Positions 23,841-34,958 of a DNA stretch of 64,000 bases are shown here, one piece after another; position 1 is the stretch's first letter, and every line of letters starts with the position of its first letter. This stretch comes from Gordius sp. MW1. Lineage: Eukaryota; Nematomorpha; Gordioida; Gordea; Gordiidae. The DNA lies in NCBI GenBank assembly GCA_964036665.1, contig OZ038533.1, positions 7,586,413 through 7,650,412 on the forward strand. Reading direction: 5' to 3'. The position numbers were made by a program, and so were the translations under genes. Below the pieces are notes generated by a model. The model had not been told where the DNA came from. It ran no database searches and saw only the letters and a list, made by a program, of their open reading frames with translations.

Positions 23841-23902
23841 AATTAAATTAAATCCAATGTTAAAAAGTTTGCAACAAGTTTAAAAAATCATATAATTTTT
23901 TA

Positions 23903-24660
23903 TTAATTATTAAAATAGTCTTTTAATAGTAGTTTATTACTTTTACTCAATGTCACAAACGAATTTATAATATCATTCGGGGGAATGTCATGTTGTACGC
24001 TCAATAAAGCTAAGTAAGATAACCTATATTGTCTAATTGTAGAACGAAGATAAGTTTTAATCCGTTTTAGCAATGAGAACGATCTTTCGCATGAACACAA
24101 ATTTATTGGGATAGTTAAAATTATTTTAATCAAAATAATAAAATTTGGAAACACCGTTGAGGGCAATATTTTAATAAGTGAAACATTGCATTTTATTTTA
24201 TTCGAAGGTAAAGAATTAAAATATATTACATAGTTTTTTGCAATTATTATTTCGGCATCTTGCAGTTTTAATTCATAATGGTTAATTACTTTTGATCAAA
24301 AAGATTTATCGCAAAAAAAGGGGATGAAGAGTTTAAACCTTCTCAATACTATATATTAATATTTATTATTAAAGAATTACATATTTGTGAAGGTGAGATA
24401 AATAAATTAACAAATTATGAATCGTAAATATCGGGAAAACATTCCGCTATGGCTAATGAATTATATTTATAGATAGTTATGCCGATTTTCTGTCTTATAA
24501 AAAACGATTCGCGATTATCATGGGATAGTGATGAGATTTTATCAATTACAATTAATTTCCGAAAATCTTATGTTTTTTCTGCTGTTATTCTATTGATGAT
24601 AGGATAATATAAATTAATTTTGAAATCAATTAATGAATTTGTAGATAAAAAAGAGGAAAA
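23903..24660 (-). pseudogene. hAT transposase C-terminal (dimerisation) fragment
   Basis: The minus strand at 24166-23903 encodes LTIPINLCSCERSFSLLKRI, KTYLRSTIRQYRLSYLALLS and VQHDI. This is the hAT C-terminal dimerisation motif (CERSFS...RI..ylRs.....rl..Lall...). Farther up, 24560-24350 reads HDNRESFFIRQKIG and NSLAIAECFPDIYDS in an older frame. It faces the plus-strand fragment at 23400, so the two halves come from different copies or an inverted rearrangement. A relative of the 24350-24560 part lies at 49560-49735. Confidence 0.75.
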
Positions 24661-24703
24661 AGTGTCCTAATTTTTTGATTTTATACGTTTAGACGGTAAT
24701 AAT

Positions 24704-26210
24704 TAGAGCTGTTAAAGTTACTTTATTACAGTAACAGTTACTTTATTACAGTAACTAGTTAAGTTACAATTATTTTCACTTGGTAATAGTAGTAGTAGAG
24801 TAGATAAACAACAACACAAACAACAACACGCACTTAATTCCTAGTGCTAAAGAGAAGGGAGGGCGACGTCAAGTCTGGTGTATTTTGTTAATGTAAAAGA
24901 TAGGGATAGTTAATTTTGTATATAACTTAAAAAGTAAAGGTGCTAGGATAAAAAAAACTGTAAATACATTCCTCTCCCCTATATCTACGAATTAAATCTG
25001 ACAGCGAATATTTAAAAACCTTGACGTACAAGGGAAAAAATAAACACATATTTGTGTTCACCGTGAAAAACTCTACCAGAATCTGCAAACAGTTTGCCGA
25101 TTGATTTTTCTTGTTGAACCGTGTTATTATTAAAAAAGGGCCAGGGAGTTATTTCTTGAATTTCCATGTCAAAATAAAATAATACTAAGGAGATTATTAA
25201 AAAATATTTTATTTCGATAACCTTCATTAATATTTTATTATATTATAATTAATTTATCTTATGGCTTAATTACCAAAATTTAGATGTTTAGTATCGTCAA
25301 AAATCATATGACACTATAGGTGATGAAAATTTCTTTTGCACACATATAAAGAAAGGACTATTTTTTATTAAACAATTGAAAAAAAAATTATCAATAATTT
25401 TTCATAACATTCATTTTGAATGGATAAAATTCAAAATACCAAACCTTACATTAAATAATCAACTAAAGTTTTACCTACTAATATATAAAATTTTATCAAT
25501 TTTGCACATATATTTTTTAAGTTATTTTGTTGAAAATTTTAAAAAATATAATTGAACTAAAATAATCAATTTCAATTATTATTTTTAATAATCTTCATCT
25601 ATATTGTATTATAGTAGTTTATCAAATGGCTTAATGATCAAAATTTAAATTTAGAGGTTGGGCAAAAGTCATATGATATTTTAAGTTGATAAAATTCAAT
25701 TTTGCATATATAAAAAGGGATATTATTACAATACAATTGAGGATAAATTATAAATTCATTAAATATTAATTTAAATGACCGAAATAATTTAAAATATTAC
25801 ATTTTTTTACCTGCAAGTGAATATAATATAGTCTTTTTGAACCAAAATTTTAAATTCGTCAATTTTTTTGATTATTTAGTTTTAAACTTTGCAGATATAA
25901 ATTCAAATTTGTACTAAAATAATATTTTATATTAGGATGGATTATCTATGTAAAAAACTCAAATTTGTTCCGCAAAGGAAATTTAAATTTAAAGCGATGG
26001 ACGCATACTAGACTTGTAACAATATTATTAAATCTAAATAATGATTTTTAAATTGTAAAATAACTGTAACTTTACGACAATATTTACCTTAATGTAACTA
26101 ACTACAGTTACAGTTACCCTGAAATAAAAGTAACTGGTTACATTTACTTTACTGAAGAAAAGGAACTAGTTAGGAACTAGTTACATGTAACTAGTTAGTT
26201 AACAGCTCTA
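24704..26210. mobile_element. Non-autonomous hAT element, TAGAGCTGTTAA family
   Basis: 1507 bp with ends TAGAGCTGTTAAAGTTAC and TTAGTTAACAGCTCTA and the exact 8-bp duplication gtaataat (24696-24703, 26211-26218). Subterminal zones repeat GTAACTAGTTA/ACTGTAAC motifs. TAGAGCTG ends with 8-bp duplications occur in hAT families. Contains a stretch (25000-25135) shared with 31905-32035. Nested in the element at 22603-26502. Confidence 0.85.
25000..25135. repeat. Dispersed repeat shared with 31905-32035
   Basis: Both stretches contain TTGACGTA(C/T)A(A/G)GG, then ACATATTTGT(G/A)TTCACC, AAAAACTCTA and CCGTGTTATT-like sequence in the same order, at an estimated ~70% identity by eye. Confidence 0.55.
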
Positions 26211-26772
26211 GTAATAATGATATATCAAAATTTGAAGCTAAATCTTTCGCCCTATTTTAAAGAATGGAATTATGTCAACTCAATAATTTATAAAATTTGC
26301 ATCGTTTATAGTATATACAGCATCTTTATTTGTAATAATATCATTAAAAGTTTTATTCAAAAACAAATAATTATAATCAACATATTGTTTCTTAATTAAA
26401 ATAATATTAAAATAATTGAAAAAGGGCCCAAGGGGCCGAAGTAATTTTTTCTTAAGGGGGTCATGGGGCCTGGTTTTTGCTCTTCCCCTAGCTACGCCAC
26501 TGTGTATATATAGGTGTCTATATCTTTAGACAAAAACAGGGTATTACCTAGATATTAATAATCAGGGGATTAAAAATTATATATATATAGGATAGGATAG
26601 ATAAGGATAAATAATATTTATTTTGATAATCAATGATATATTAGGTTTGGGTATGCATATGTTTTGTCTGTATATGCTTAACTAACACTTAAAAAATAAA
26701 CCATAATATTTACAACAATTTAAATATATAAAAAATTAATTATTATTATCGCATCCTTAAGATACGATTTAC

Positions 26773-26974
26773 GAATTATGGGAATAGGGGATCTATTGGA
26801 CCGGCAGGGGAATAGGTAAAGATTCAACCGCGAGCGCAACAATATAATTTATTAATTATCGTGTTTCGGCGGAATAAAAGGTCCGCCGCGAACGATTTAA
26901 GAATTATGGAAATCGGGGATCTATTGGGCCGGCAGGGGAAAAGGTAAAGATTCAACCGCGAGCGCAACAATATA
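26773..26974 (+). repeat. Direct repeat pair, 74 bp each
   Basis: Copies at 26773-26846 and 26901-26974 share gaattatggg/a, ggggatctattgg, ccggcagggga, ggtaaagattcaaccgcgag and cgcaacaatata. They are separated by 54 bp containing cgtgtttcggcgg. Unusually GC-rich for this window. Confidence 0.8.
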
Positions 26975-27106
26975 CTATATTTCTTTTCGCCTTTACATCA
27001 TTCGAGATTTCATAAAACTAAACTAATGAATGAATATATATAAATTATCGATTCAGAACGCGTTGTGTACGCATATATAAAATTCACTAATGCGTGATGA
27101 TAAATC

Positions 27107-27287
27107 CATGGGCGTACGCAGGGGGGGGCAGGGGGGGGGGGCGGCTGCCCCCCCCTAATTTATGAAAAAAAAAATTTTTCAATGCAAAAACATTGAAAAA
27201 TTAAAAAAAATTATGTTTTGCCCCCCTCTAAATGAACTTTTGAACGTTTTGCCCCCCCCCCTAATTCAAAACCTGCGTACGCCCATG
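27107..27287 (+). mobile_element. CATGGGCGTA MITE, copy C
   Basis: 181 bp, CATGGGCGTACGCAGG to CCTGCGTACGCCCATG, with the exact 8-bp duplication gataaatc (27099-27106, 27288-27295). It has inserted at the very start of the Helitron that follows and duplicated its terminal TC. Confidence 0.85.
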
Positions 27288-27685
27288 GATAAATCTAATA
27301 TATAAAATTCTCATGTCACGGTCTTTGTTATTCAACTCCTCCGAAACGGCTGGACCGATTTAGATGGAAATTTCTGCGATTATTTGGTAGGTCTGAGCCT
27401 AGGTTTTAAACTATATTCTAAATCTCTAGGCCATAAGACGGTCAAGTTATTTTGTTTTATACGTTTTGACGTTTAATAAAATGTCAATCAAACGCAACCT
27501 CATGACGTACTGCGTATCTATCGTGTTTGAAAATTTGAATATCCAGTTTTTTGGTAAAAGTGTATCACTTATAGTATTTTCTAAAACGTCATGCGTGTAG
27601 GTAGTGTAGTGTGATAAATGTAAGCATGTGCTGCGGAAAATGGAAATTTTTACGATTTTAAACATTAAATCAAAGTCATTTATTT

Positions 27686-28033
27686 CATGAACGTACCCAA
27701 GGGGCCCCCCCCCCTAATTAAAAAAATTTCAATACAAATTAAAAAACAATTATGTTTGCCCCCCCCCTAATTAGCCAGAGGGGGCAGCGGGACCCCCTGC
27801 CCCCCCCTAATTTGCCAGGGGGGCAGGGGGTCTGGCTGCCCCCACTGCCTAATTAAGGGAGTTGCTTTGTTTTTGGTGGCAGAAAAATTTTTGGATCGTC
27901 GAATTTTTTTTTGCTCTCAGGAAAATTTTTGGATAGTTGAGACCTTTTATTTTTTTTTCTCTCAGGAAAATGTCGAGACCTTTTTTTTAATCTGCCCCCC
28001 CCCCCACTAATTCAAAACCTGGTTACGCCCATG
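27686..28033 (+). mobile_element. CATGGGCGTA MITE, copy D (long, rearranged)
   Basis: Starts CATGAACGTACCCAAGG and ends CCTGGTTACGCCCATG. It holds several C-rich blocks and a repeated 'ctctcaggaaaat' segment, so it is longer (348 bp) than its relatives. Flanks atttattt / attttttg are only a weak duplication. Lies inside the Helitron. Confidence 0.65.
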
Positions 28034-28879
28034 ATTTTTTGCTTATTTTTTTCTTCAATTATTATTATAGGACGGTCGTGTCCCCCCCCCCTGCGTGGCT
28101 AAATAAATTTAAAAATTTAATTTTGTTATTTTTTGCGCGTTAAATAAGGAAAAAAATGAAAATACTTAAGTGCCAATAAATGTTGATATATCTCAGTTCT
28201 TCGGACCTCTAAGAAGGGCTCCGCCCCTAACTTCTAACTTGGTGTTAGGTAGCGCCCCCAGGCCCCATGTTGTATTTTGTTGAGCCTTTAACATAAACTC
28301 TTCTACACTTCGTTGAAAAACATTTCATTTGCTGTGAAATTTAAGCAGGGGAGAAAAAGAGACCTTAATGTTTGAGGGCTTGGCTACGTCCATGCTTATA
28401 CCAGTTGCTTTAAGTGTTTATGAATTATCTGAGTACACTGATAGCTTATTGACCAAAGTAAGGTTTGTGGGCAATGCTTATTTAAGACCCCTCATAATAT
28501 CTCAGTTTTTAATGCTGTATATCTAGGCATATTTTAAACAAAAAGGAGGATTTGTTTAGGAAGTTAAGGGATATTCGCATGTTTCGGAAATAACCGAGAT
28601 TACTGATGTTGCTCCGGGCTTGATTCGGCGCAAAAATAAAAATGGCTTTTCGCCTCGTGCCGGACTACTCATACAAATTAACGTTAGACAGTGGTCATTT
28701 TATGGAGCATTCTATACCTGGATTGTGGATTATTAAAATAATTAAATAAAGATAGAATACATGTGAACAACAAAGTGAGTTTAAAAAAACCTTTGTCGAA
28801 CTTGACATTATGATAATGAATTAGTTAAGGAATTAATTGATTAATAAGCATCGGCATTAAACACCAGGGAAGGAAAGCT

Positions 28880-29253
28880 TATAAAAGCCACAGAGATGAG
28901 ATTATACGGTGGAGCTTGGTGTAAACTAAGCTCGACCATATGACGAATGACTTTCTCATGACAAAAATGAATATTTAACCTATGGCAGACATGATTGACG
29001 AAAATTAGTTAAGGTGGTATGAACATATACTAAGGGGGACACGAATGGCCTAAATTGAAAAGTACTGGACATGGAGGTGCCGGAGAAGAGAGGAAGAGGA
29101 CGATCCCGTGTCACGTGGAACGGGCAAGGCGATAAAATTATGAAAACTAAAGAGTAGTCAAGACATGGCACTCACCCGGTCAAGATGCAAGTAACTTATC
29201 AAAACAAACCCCACGACCGTGGGATCAAATAACTGATAAATAAGAAGAAGATT
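28880..29253 (+). mobile_element. LINE 3'-end fragment
   Basis: Reads EVPEKRGRGRSRVTW and WNGQGDKIM in one frame, the basic GRGRPRxxW block found at the C-terminus of many non-LTR polyproteins. It is followed by a hairpin-like CCCACGACCGTGGGA. The same tail, with CCCACAATTGTGGAA, occurs at 58262-58570. Confidence 0.6.
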
Positions 29254-30745
29254 TAAACAAAGGGCTTCACCCCTGTATTTCGGCTGGGGCTTCCCCTCTA
29301 AACTTTACTCAAGGGGCTCCACCCCTTAAACCCCTGTCTACTTGCTGTCTTTGTGTGGCCTTATTAGGCTCTTCTAAATTCGTAAGGGAGCATTCATTTG
29401 CTAAGCAATTTATGCAATAGTAAAAATTAACGGACGGCAAATTGAGGGTAGAGGATCTGGCTACGTCTATAATGGTACATATTGGCTTACTACACAATAT
29501 AACAGCAAAACATGATAACTGTAATAACTGGCGGAAGGCGAGGTAGCGATGTAAAAAGATTTTACCAAGAAAATTAGGAATTACTTTATTAATGCAAATA
29601 CAACTAAATACAGACAATTTATACGAATAATTATGTACAGCAATAAAAGGGGGATTTACAATTAAAATGTTTTGCGAAGGAAAATTACAATAAATGGGGG
29701 TAAGGGTTGAAGATAATTACAAAGGGTTTAGGACAAGTACAAATATTGGGGAAAATTTACAAGAATTAATTTACAAGGACTAATTTACAAGGACTAATTT
29801 ACGAGGACTGAAAAATTGAAGTGAGATTTCGCTTTTATAGCTGTTGAATCTTCCCAGGGTGGTGGGCTTGATTGAACGAGCGATGTACGGGCTTCAGACG
29901 GGGCTGCGAAAATGAGTACCAGATGTGGCTGATTTAAAAATAAAAAGTAATTAAAAAAGTGAGCGTCAAAGAAACTTAGCCACTTCCGCGTCTTAACCCC
30001 GGTAAAAGTGCCTTCCTTTGACCAATTCCTTTTTTTAATATAAGGATTGCAGAACCGTTCTTTAACCCTTTTACATTAATATTAAAAAAATAAATCTAAG
30101 TAAGATCAAAGTATACCGCGGACATTAAAACGTAGTATACTAACACATGGTAACGTGGTATACACGTATCCCACAATAACAATGAGACCCTATTGCAATA
30201 AAGCTCGGTTAGCGGCCAATGATATTCCTAAAGTTTCTAAGCTGATGTAAGCAGAATTGTAGTTTGCCCAAATAAGTGAAAAGCTAGACGCGCTAAAAAA
30301 TGTTCAGGCGCAAAAATAAAAAAGATTTTAAGGGCGGGTTGGGGTTTTGATTGAAGTCCAAAAACGGCCATTTGCCAGAATCGTGATTTTGCGGTAGGAC
30401 CAAAAAAAGTTTTTAGCACCTTTAATAAAAAAACAAACCTGTGGCAATTTACAAATTAATAGATTCTTTAGGCATGTATTAATTTATTTGACAGTATATT
30501 TATATAGGCAAAATGTGTAAAGCAAAGCAATAAAAAATTTGATGTTAAGTACTTAGCTTTATGTGTTTATATTTTGTATTTAACGTGTTAATTCTTCCTA
30601 CATTAAGTTCGTGAATTATTTCCCAGAGGACAATTATATAATAATCGCTCATTATATGATCGAGGCATTACGATGAGCATGCACATCACTATAGTATTTT
30701 CAAGAAATAATGTATATACAAAACAACGTTTGCCGGGTCAGCTAG

Positions 30746-31224
30746 TAATAATATATGGGGAAGGAATAACACACACGTACAAGCACGTGGGGGGGGGGAA
30801 GGAAAGGAAGTATATCACAGTATACCACTACCACAACTATATTAAACATAATCGCTTAGTTAGCCACTTCCTGGGTCGGTCTGGTGTTTTCACGGGAAAT
30901 AAATGTTCAACCAAGTTTTTTTCCATAGCAAATTTTACAATCAAATTCAGAATTTTTACAATGCATTTTGTCAAAAATTAAATTAAATGTATATATTATG
31001 TTTCCATGTAAGTGTCTTAAAGTCTTTGATGCAACTAAACAATATTATTTCAACTTATTTAATTTAGTTATTAATCAAAAAACTTTTCAAACATTTGCCA
31101 GGGGGGGCCCCCCCTTATTTAAGCCACTGTTGTATTCCTATCTCTAAGAGATCACTTGTAAAGGAATTAAAACCCAAATATACGACACCGAATATCATCA
31201 GGGATTATAAGATCTTTTATATAT
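30746..31224. other. No gene seen; possible hAT right end
   Basis: Has a G run at 30789-30798. A C/G block followed by TTTAAGCCACTG at 31097-31131 looks like the right end of a CAGTGGC-type element whose left end was not found. Confidence 0.4.
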
Positions 31225-31889
31225 AATAATTATGAAAATGACCGTTTTTGACCCTTTTCGATGCTCAATAGAGCGATATTAATTGGCTAAAAATTTTTTA
31301 AACCTCTAAGTGGTAGAACCAACTTAGGGTAAAACATTGAAAAATGTTTTTTCCCCTATTGTTTTTACTTTTTAATATATATCAAAAATGCAATTAGTCC
31401 CTATGCGAAATTGCGGTTTCCTTTGAGCCTCCCTCCCTCTCTATCTAATTGGCTTATATGCTTATATAACACTATACCCTTAATGTATGTAAGTGATTGA
31501 TGAGTGTGGTGGGTGCAAGAGTAGTGGGTTAATACGAACTATTCCTACTACTACGCCTGTCATCCTCCCTCTTTAGTAGAGGAATAGCTTGTATTACGCC
31601 ACTACTCTTAGAAACGCACACCCCCTCATCTCAATCACTCACATGCACCAAGAGTATAGTGTTATAAACCCAATTAGATAGAGAGGGAGGGAGGGAGGCT
31701 CAAGGATGCAACTTCGCACAGGGTCTAATTGAAATTCGATATAATGGAAAAAGTAAAGACAATAGGGAAAAAAAATCATTTTTCAATGTTTTACCCTAAG
31801 TTGGTTCTACCACTTAGAGGTTTAAAAAAAATTTAGCCATTCAATATCGCTCTATTGAGCATCGAAAAGGGTCAAAAACGGTCATTTTA
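31225..31889. repeat. Long inverted repeat (fold-back element), ~300-bp arms
   Basis: The left arm starts AAAATGACCGTTTTTGACCC and runs through AACCTCTAAGTGGTAGAACC, CAATAGAGCGATATTAATTG and CCCTCCCTCTCTATCTAATT. The right arm repeats these in reverse to GGGTCAAAAACGGTCATTTT. The centre is near 31550. The transcript of either strand would fold into a long hairpin. No coding frame. Could be a fold-back transposon or a recent inverted duplication. Confidence 0.8.
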
Positions 31890-31904
31890 GCAACTTTGAA
31901 TCGA

Positions 31905-32035
31905 AATATCTAAAAAAAATTGACGTATAGGAAAAAAACGATAAACATATTTGTATTCACCACAAAAAACTCTATCGGAATATGTTGACTGTTTCCCGGT
32001 TATTTTTTTTTGTAGACCAGTGTTATTTAAGTTTC
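31905..32035. repeat. Dispersed repeat shared with 25000-25135
   Basis: Second copy of the stretch inside the TAGAGCTGTTAA hAT element. It abuts the fold-back repeat, so it may mark the edge of another truncated element. Confidence 0.5.
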
Positions 32036-32301
32036 CCACTGATTATAATAGTTTAAATAACATTATACAAAATAATTGATTGACGTTAAATCAGCCAATA
32101 AGAACTTTTTTGCTATAAAAATGAATTTATATGATTGACAATTTTATTGACGTGGAGAATATTTGAAACAAACTAAGAATTGGATGTTACACCTCTTAGC
32201 CTGCGCGGAGATCTCTTCTTTCTCGAAGATACTCTCGATCCAGATCCATCACAAAAGGGCAAAACATTTAAAAAATTTTATCGTGAAAATTGTAAAATAA
32301 A

Positions 32302-32815
32302 CTAGTATTTATCGCGTAACAATAAAATACCACAAACAGCTTTGCACTCTTTTCTCGTATTAAAATTGTTGCCATTCGATTGACAACCACCATAATGGAA
32401 CATCTTGCAATTGCCAGCCGCACTATCGAAATAAAATCTCGCGGTGTGGGCTATGCATGGACCTCTAAAAAGCGGCAATTGACATATCGCGGGAGATTTT
32501 GGTATTGCATTAGAACGGTCTCTTCTTTTTTTTTGTTCTCTGTCATAATTAAATCGGCCAGTTTCTTCTCTATTGTCGTTCTCTCTATCTTTAGAATTAT
32601 CATCTTCGTTTTCTAAGTCCTTAAACCCTTCTTGATATCGTCTTTGGAAGTCTTGAAGGTCTTTATGTAATTATACATCAAAATTATGTTGGCAATTGTC
32701 GTAAATTATATTTATATGATAGGAATCTATGAAATAAAAAATATCTACCTTGATTCATAATGTATCCGAAAGTCCCTAAAATTATGAGACCCAAAAACAA
32801 TGGCGAAGACCCCAT
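32302..32815 (-). CDS. Secreted Kunitz/BPTI-type protease inhibitor, two exons
   Basis: Exon 1 (32815-32749) encodes MGSSPLFLGLIILGTFGYIM, a likely signal peptide. An 88-bp GT-AG intron follows (donor CAAG|GTAGAT, acceptor ACATAAAG). Exon 2 (32660-32302) continues in phase to a stop TAG, giving 141 residues. Residues ~23-80 are a charged, Asn/Asp/Arg-rich linker. Residues 82-132 form one Kunitz domain with exact cysteine spacing C-x8-C-x15-C-x7-C-x12-C-x3-C, including CQLPLFRGPC, FYFDSAAGNC and FHYGGC. Kunitz domains block serine proteases; the residue after the second cysteine (P1) is Ile here, not Lys/Arg, so trypsin inhibition is unlikely. It may act on other proteases or as a toxin-like or structural domain (inference). 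The start is the only ATG with a signal peptide. Confidence 0.9.
32661..32748 (-). other. Intron of the Kunitz gene
   Basis: 88 bp, GTAGAT...AAAG, phase 1. A nearer AG (tttcatag) would bring an in-frame stop, so the distal acceptor is preferred. Confidence 0.7.
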
Positions 32816-33479
32816 CTTGAATCGATCTAAAAAATATATTATTTAATGTAAATTTATGATAGAAACTTACTTTTTAAACTTATTCCCTAGTTAAGAATTA
32901 AATGTAGAAATAAATGGTTTCGGAGATTTTATTGGGTACATTGTTGATTTAATTTGGTGACTTTAATAGTGTGACAAACTTTTAATTAACAACTTAAAAA
33001 ATTTAATTCTTTTTTAAGTTCAAAAATAAATTGTTATTAACTTTGTTTAAACTGCTCAAATAAATAGCCTTTTATCGTGTTTTTTAAAATAATTTTATTT
33101 ACTTAAAAAAGTTCTAATTAAATACTTTGTTATAATTGCATATTAGTTAATGAAAGAATTATAATCATTTATAATAAATGTGTTTAGAAACCTAAATTTT
33201 TTAGTTTTTAAACTGAACACTAAAGCTTAAAAGTGTGCGGTCATACGTGTTTAGAGTATCCTACAATTTTTTTAATTTTATTGAAACATAATTATATGTA
33301 TTTTTAAAGTACAAAATAACTAATGACACGACAAAATTAATTTATAAAATTGAAAGTTAGCTATAAAGTAGACCTCTATTTAAAAATATTTAGCTGATAG
33401 AATTGTAAGCATTTTGGCTAAATATTATAAATAAGAATTTCACAAAATTTGACAATAGAAATCAAATATCGTCATCAGG
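32816..33479. other. Upstream of Kunitz gene; AT-rich, no gene seen
   Basis: May contain the promoter and 5' UTR of the minus-strand Kunitz gene. No clear TATA box can be singled out in such AT-rich sequence. Confidence 0.35.
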
Positions 33480-34010
33480 ATATCCATCGAAACAGTATTT
33501 TTTAACGATTTCCCTGGTAGAGATTCTACTTAAGGTGGAAATTTTTTGGGATTTTGAGTGAATGTGTTTTTGTTTGGGAAATTAGCTATCTTCGAATCCC
33601 GAAGTCACCTAGGGTCGTGGCCACAACTGGGACAAAGATATAATTGTGGAAAATTTTGCATTTCTTCTCTTAATCCTCTAGTTATAAGGTTGGGAAAAGT
33701 GTTTAATTGAGCAAATACATCCACTGCTGTAAAACCCCAACATGCATATAGGCCTCGAGACCTTGGCATAATAGTAAGGCCATCGGGTCTATTGCCGTTT
33801 GTAAGATCCGACTTTTTTTAAGGACAGCTTGATGATTTTATTGATTAGGCAATGTTGAAGGTGTCGCGCTTTGCTGTTTGACAGTAATGGGAATATCCTT
33901 AATGTCCGTCCATTAATATAAATCGGGGACAAAGGTGGCATAGGAAGTGAGACAAAATGTTACAACTTGACATGGAAGGACCTCTAGCCTTATAAACCAT
34001 CAGCGGGAAT
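33480..34010 (-). mobile_element. LINE C-terminal fragment of the RPDG-type family
   Basis: The minus strand reads NGNRPDGLTIMPRSRGLYAC and WGFTAVDVFAQLNT, preceded in another frame by RHLQHCLINKIIKLSLKKVG. This is the same order (RH...LNK.I......G......KRP(D)G.T....G..L.W..T) as in the element at 45.0-49.57 kb. Frame changes show decay. The RPDG...W-T pattern may be a PD-(D/E)xK-like endonuclease at the end of the polyprotein (inference). Confidence 0.65.
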
Positions 34011-34185
34011 TTCTCAAAAATAGGTTGTTACAAGAATGATTAGTTCCACGAATTATTATAATAAAATTACATTATGCTAATCTTCGTAAAATAAATTTTC
34101 CATCATTATATAGTACTTATAAACAAACAGCTAACTAGGTTTTATGTTGATATGATAAATGCCTGTAACTTACATTTTAGGTAGG

Positions 34186-34290
34186 CCCGGCCCATACCCT
34201 CCTAAATATTTTATTGGCCCGCACCAGGCTCGCAAAAAACCAAAAATGTCGCCTAATCAGGCCCGCACTTGTAAAAACAAGTCTACGTTG
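34186..34290 (+). repeat. GGCCCG-rich fragment
   Basis: Carries GTAGGCCCGGCCCATACC and several GGCCCGCAC motifs like those in the CAGAGGTC hAT family. No ends found. Confidence 0.4.
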
Positions 34291-34479
34291 TTTCACAATT
34301 ATTTATTTGTATAAAAACCATTTTGTATGGATCAAAAGATAATTTAGCTTTAGGATATAAAATTGGTATCAATAAAAATTTATAATTCAATATTGCAATT
34401 TAAAAACCATCATAAACGTCAACTCAATCTAATTTCCCCTTATATATATTTATATCGCTTGAAAATTAACCATGGCAGT

Positions 34480-34590
34480 CTGATAAGCTCCTATAAGAGC
34501 GAAAACGTTATATATCTGTTTTTATTTTCGAGTCACATTCTAGAGATAGGGATAATTTAGTCAAACTAGTCTCTAATTTAAATTGTGTCC
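34480..34590. repeat. Second copy of the 17.1-kb fold-back MITE core
   Basis: Matches the reverse complement of ~17200-17320: gaaaacgttatatatctgtt, cgagtcacat, gatagggata, aactagtctctaatttaaatt. The arms are missing. Confidence 0.55.
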
Positions 34591-34958
34591 TAATTTTTAT
34601 TCACGCCCCCCCCCCTCAAAAATTACGCCTCTGGATTTTGATTCGAGTATTTTTAGTATTTAAATCAAATTCGAAAATTTTATTTGAAAAAATAATCCGT
34701 AAATAATGAAAAATTGTTTAAGTCAGTTTTTGTTTGATATATAAAAACTTTTGCAATGATTGCAGATAGCATCGATGATTTATTATAATCCCAAACAATA
34801 AACTTATTTTTAATTGCTATACAATTTATGGGTTCTCTTTTCGTTGTCTGTCCGTCCGTGCGTCCGTTCGTCCAACTTGTAACTTTCTACTGACGTGGGC
34901 AAATCCCAGCGAGGGCAATTTTTTTTAAATTAATATATTTATTATTCTTGTTAATACC

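Larger units (their letters stand above)
22603..26502 (+). mobile_element. Large hAT element, CAGTGGC family, with nested insertions
   Basis: Ends CAGTGGCATAGCTAG and CTAGCTACGCCACTG match the element at 4410. Flanks tgtataat and tgtatata are a worn 8-bp duplication (6 of 8). Inside are a CATGGGCGTA MITE (22656-22821), hAT transposase pieces (23400-24660) and a complete nested hAT (24704-26210). The span could also be two different elements whose outer ends happen to pair. Confidence 0.6.
27294..30745 (+). mobile_element. Non-autonomous Helitron
   Basis: The 5' end TCTAATATATAAAATTCTCATG, read with CCTCCGAAACGGCTGGACCG shortly after, is a familiar animal Helitron start. The 3' end GTTTGCCGGGTCAGCTAG followed by T fits the CTRR|T rule, and A|TC fits the 5' rule. 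About 3.45 kb, with no Rep or helicase frame. Inside are a MITE (27686-28033) and a LINE tail (28880-29253), either captured or inserted later. Two 'gggcttc(c)ccc' repeats lie near 28215 and 29268. Confidence 0.72.

Noticed and set aside
24720-24780. Short GTAAC repeats as a microsatellite
   Set aside because: They are the subterminal motifs of the TAGAGCTGTTAA hAT element and are mirrored at its other end.
30237-30419. Minus-strand open frame inside the Helitron as Rep/helicase remnant
   Set aside because: No Rep or helicase motif could be seen; composition and length fit chance.
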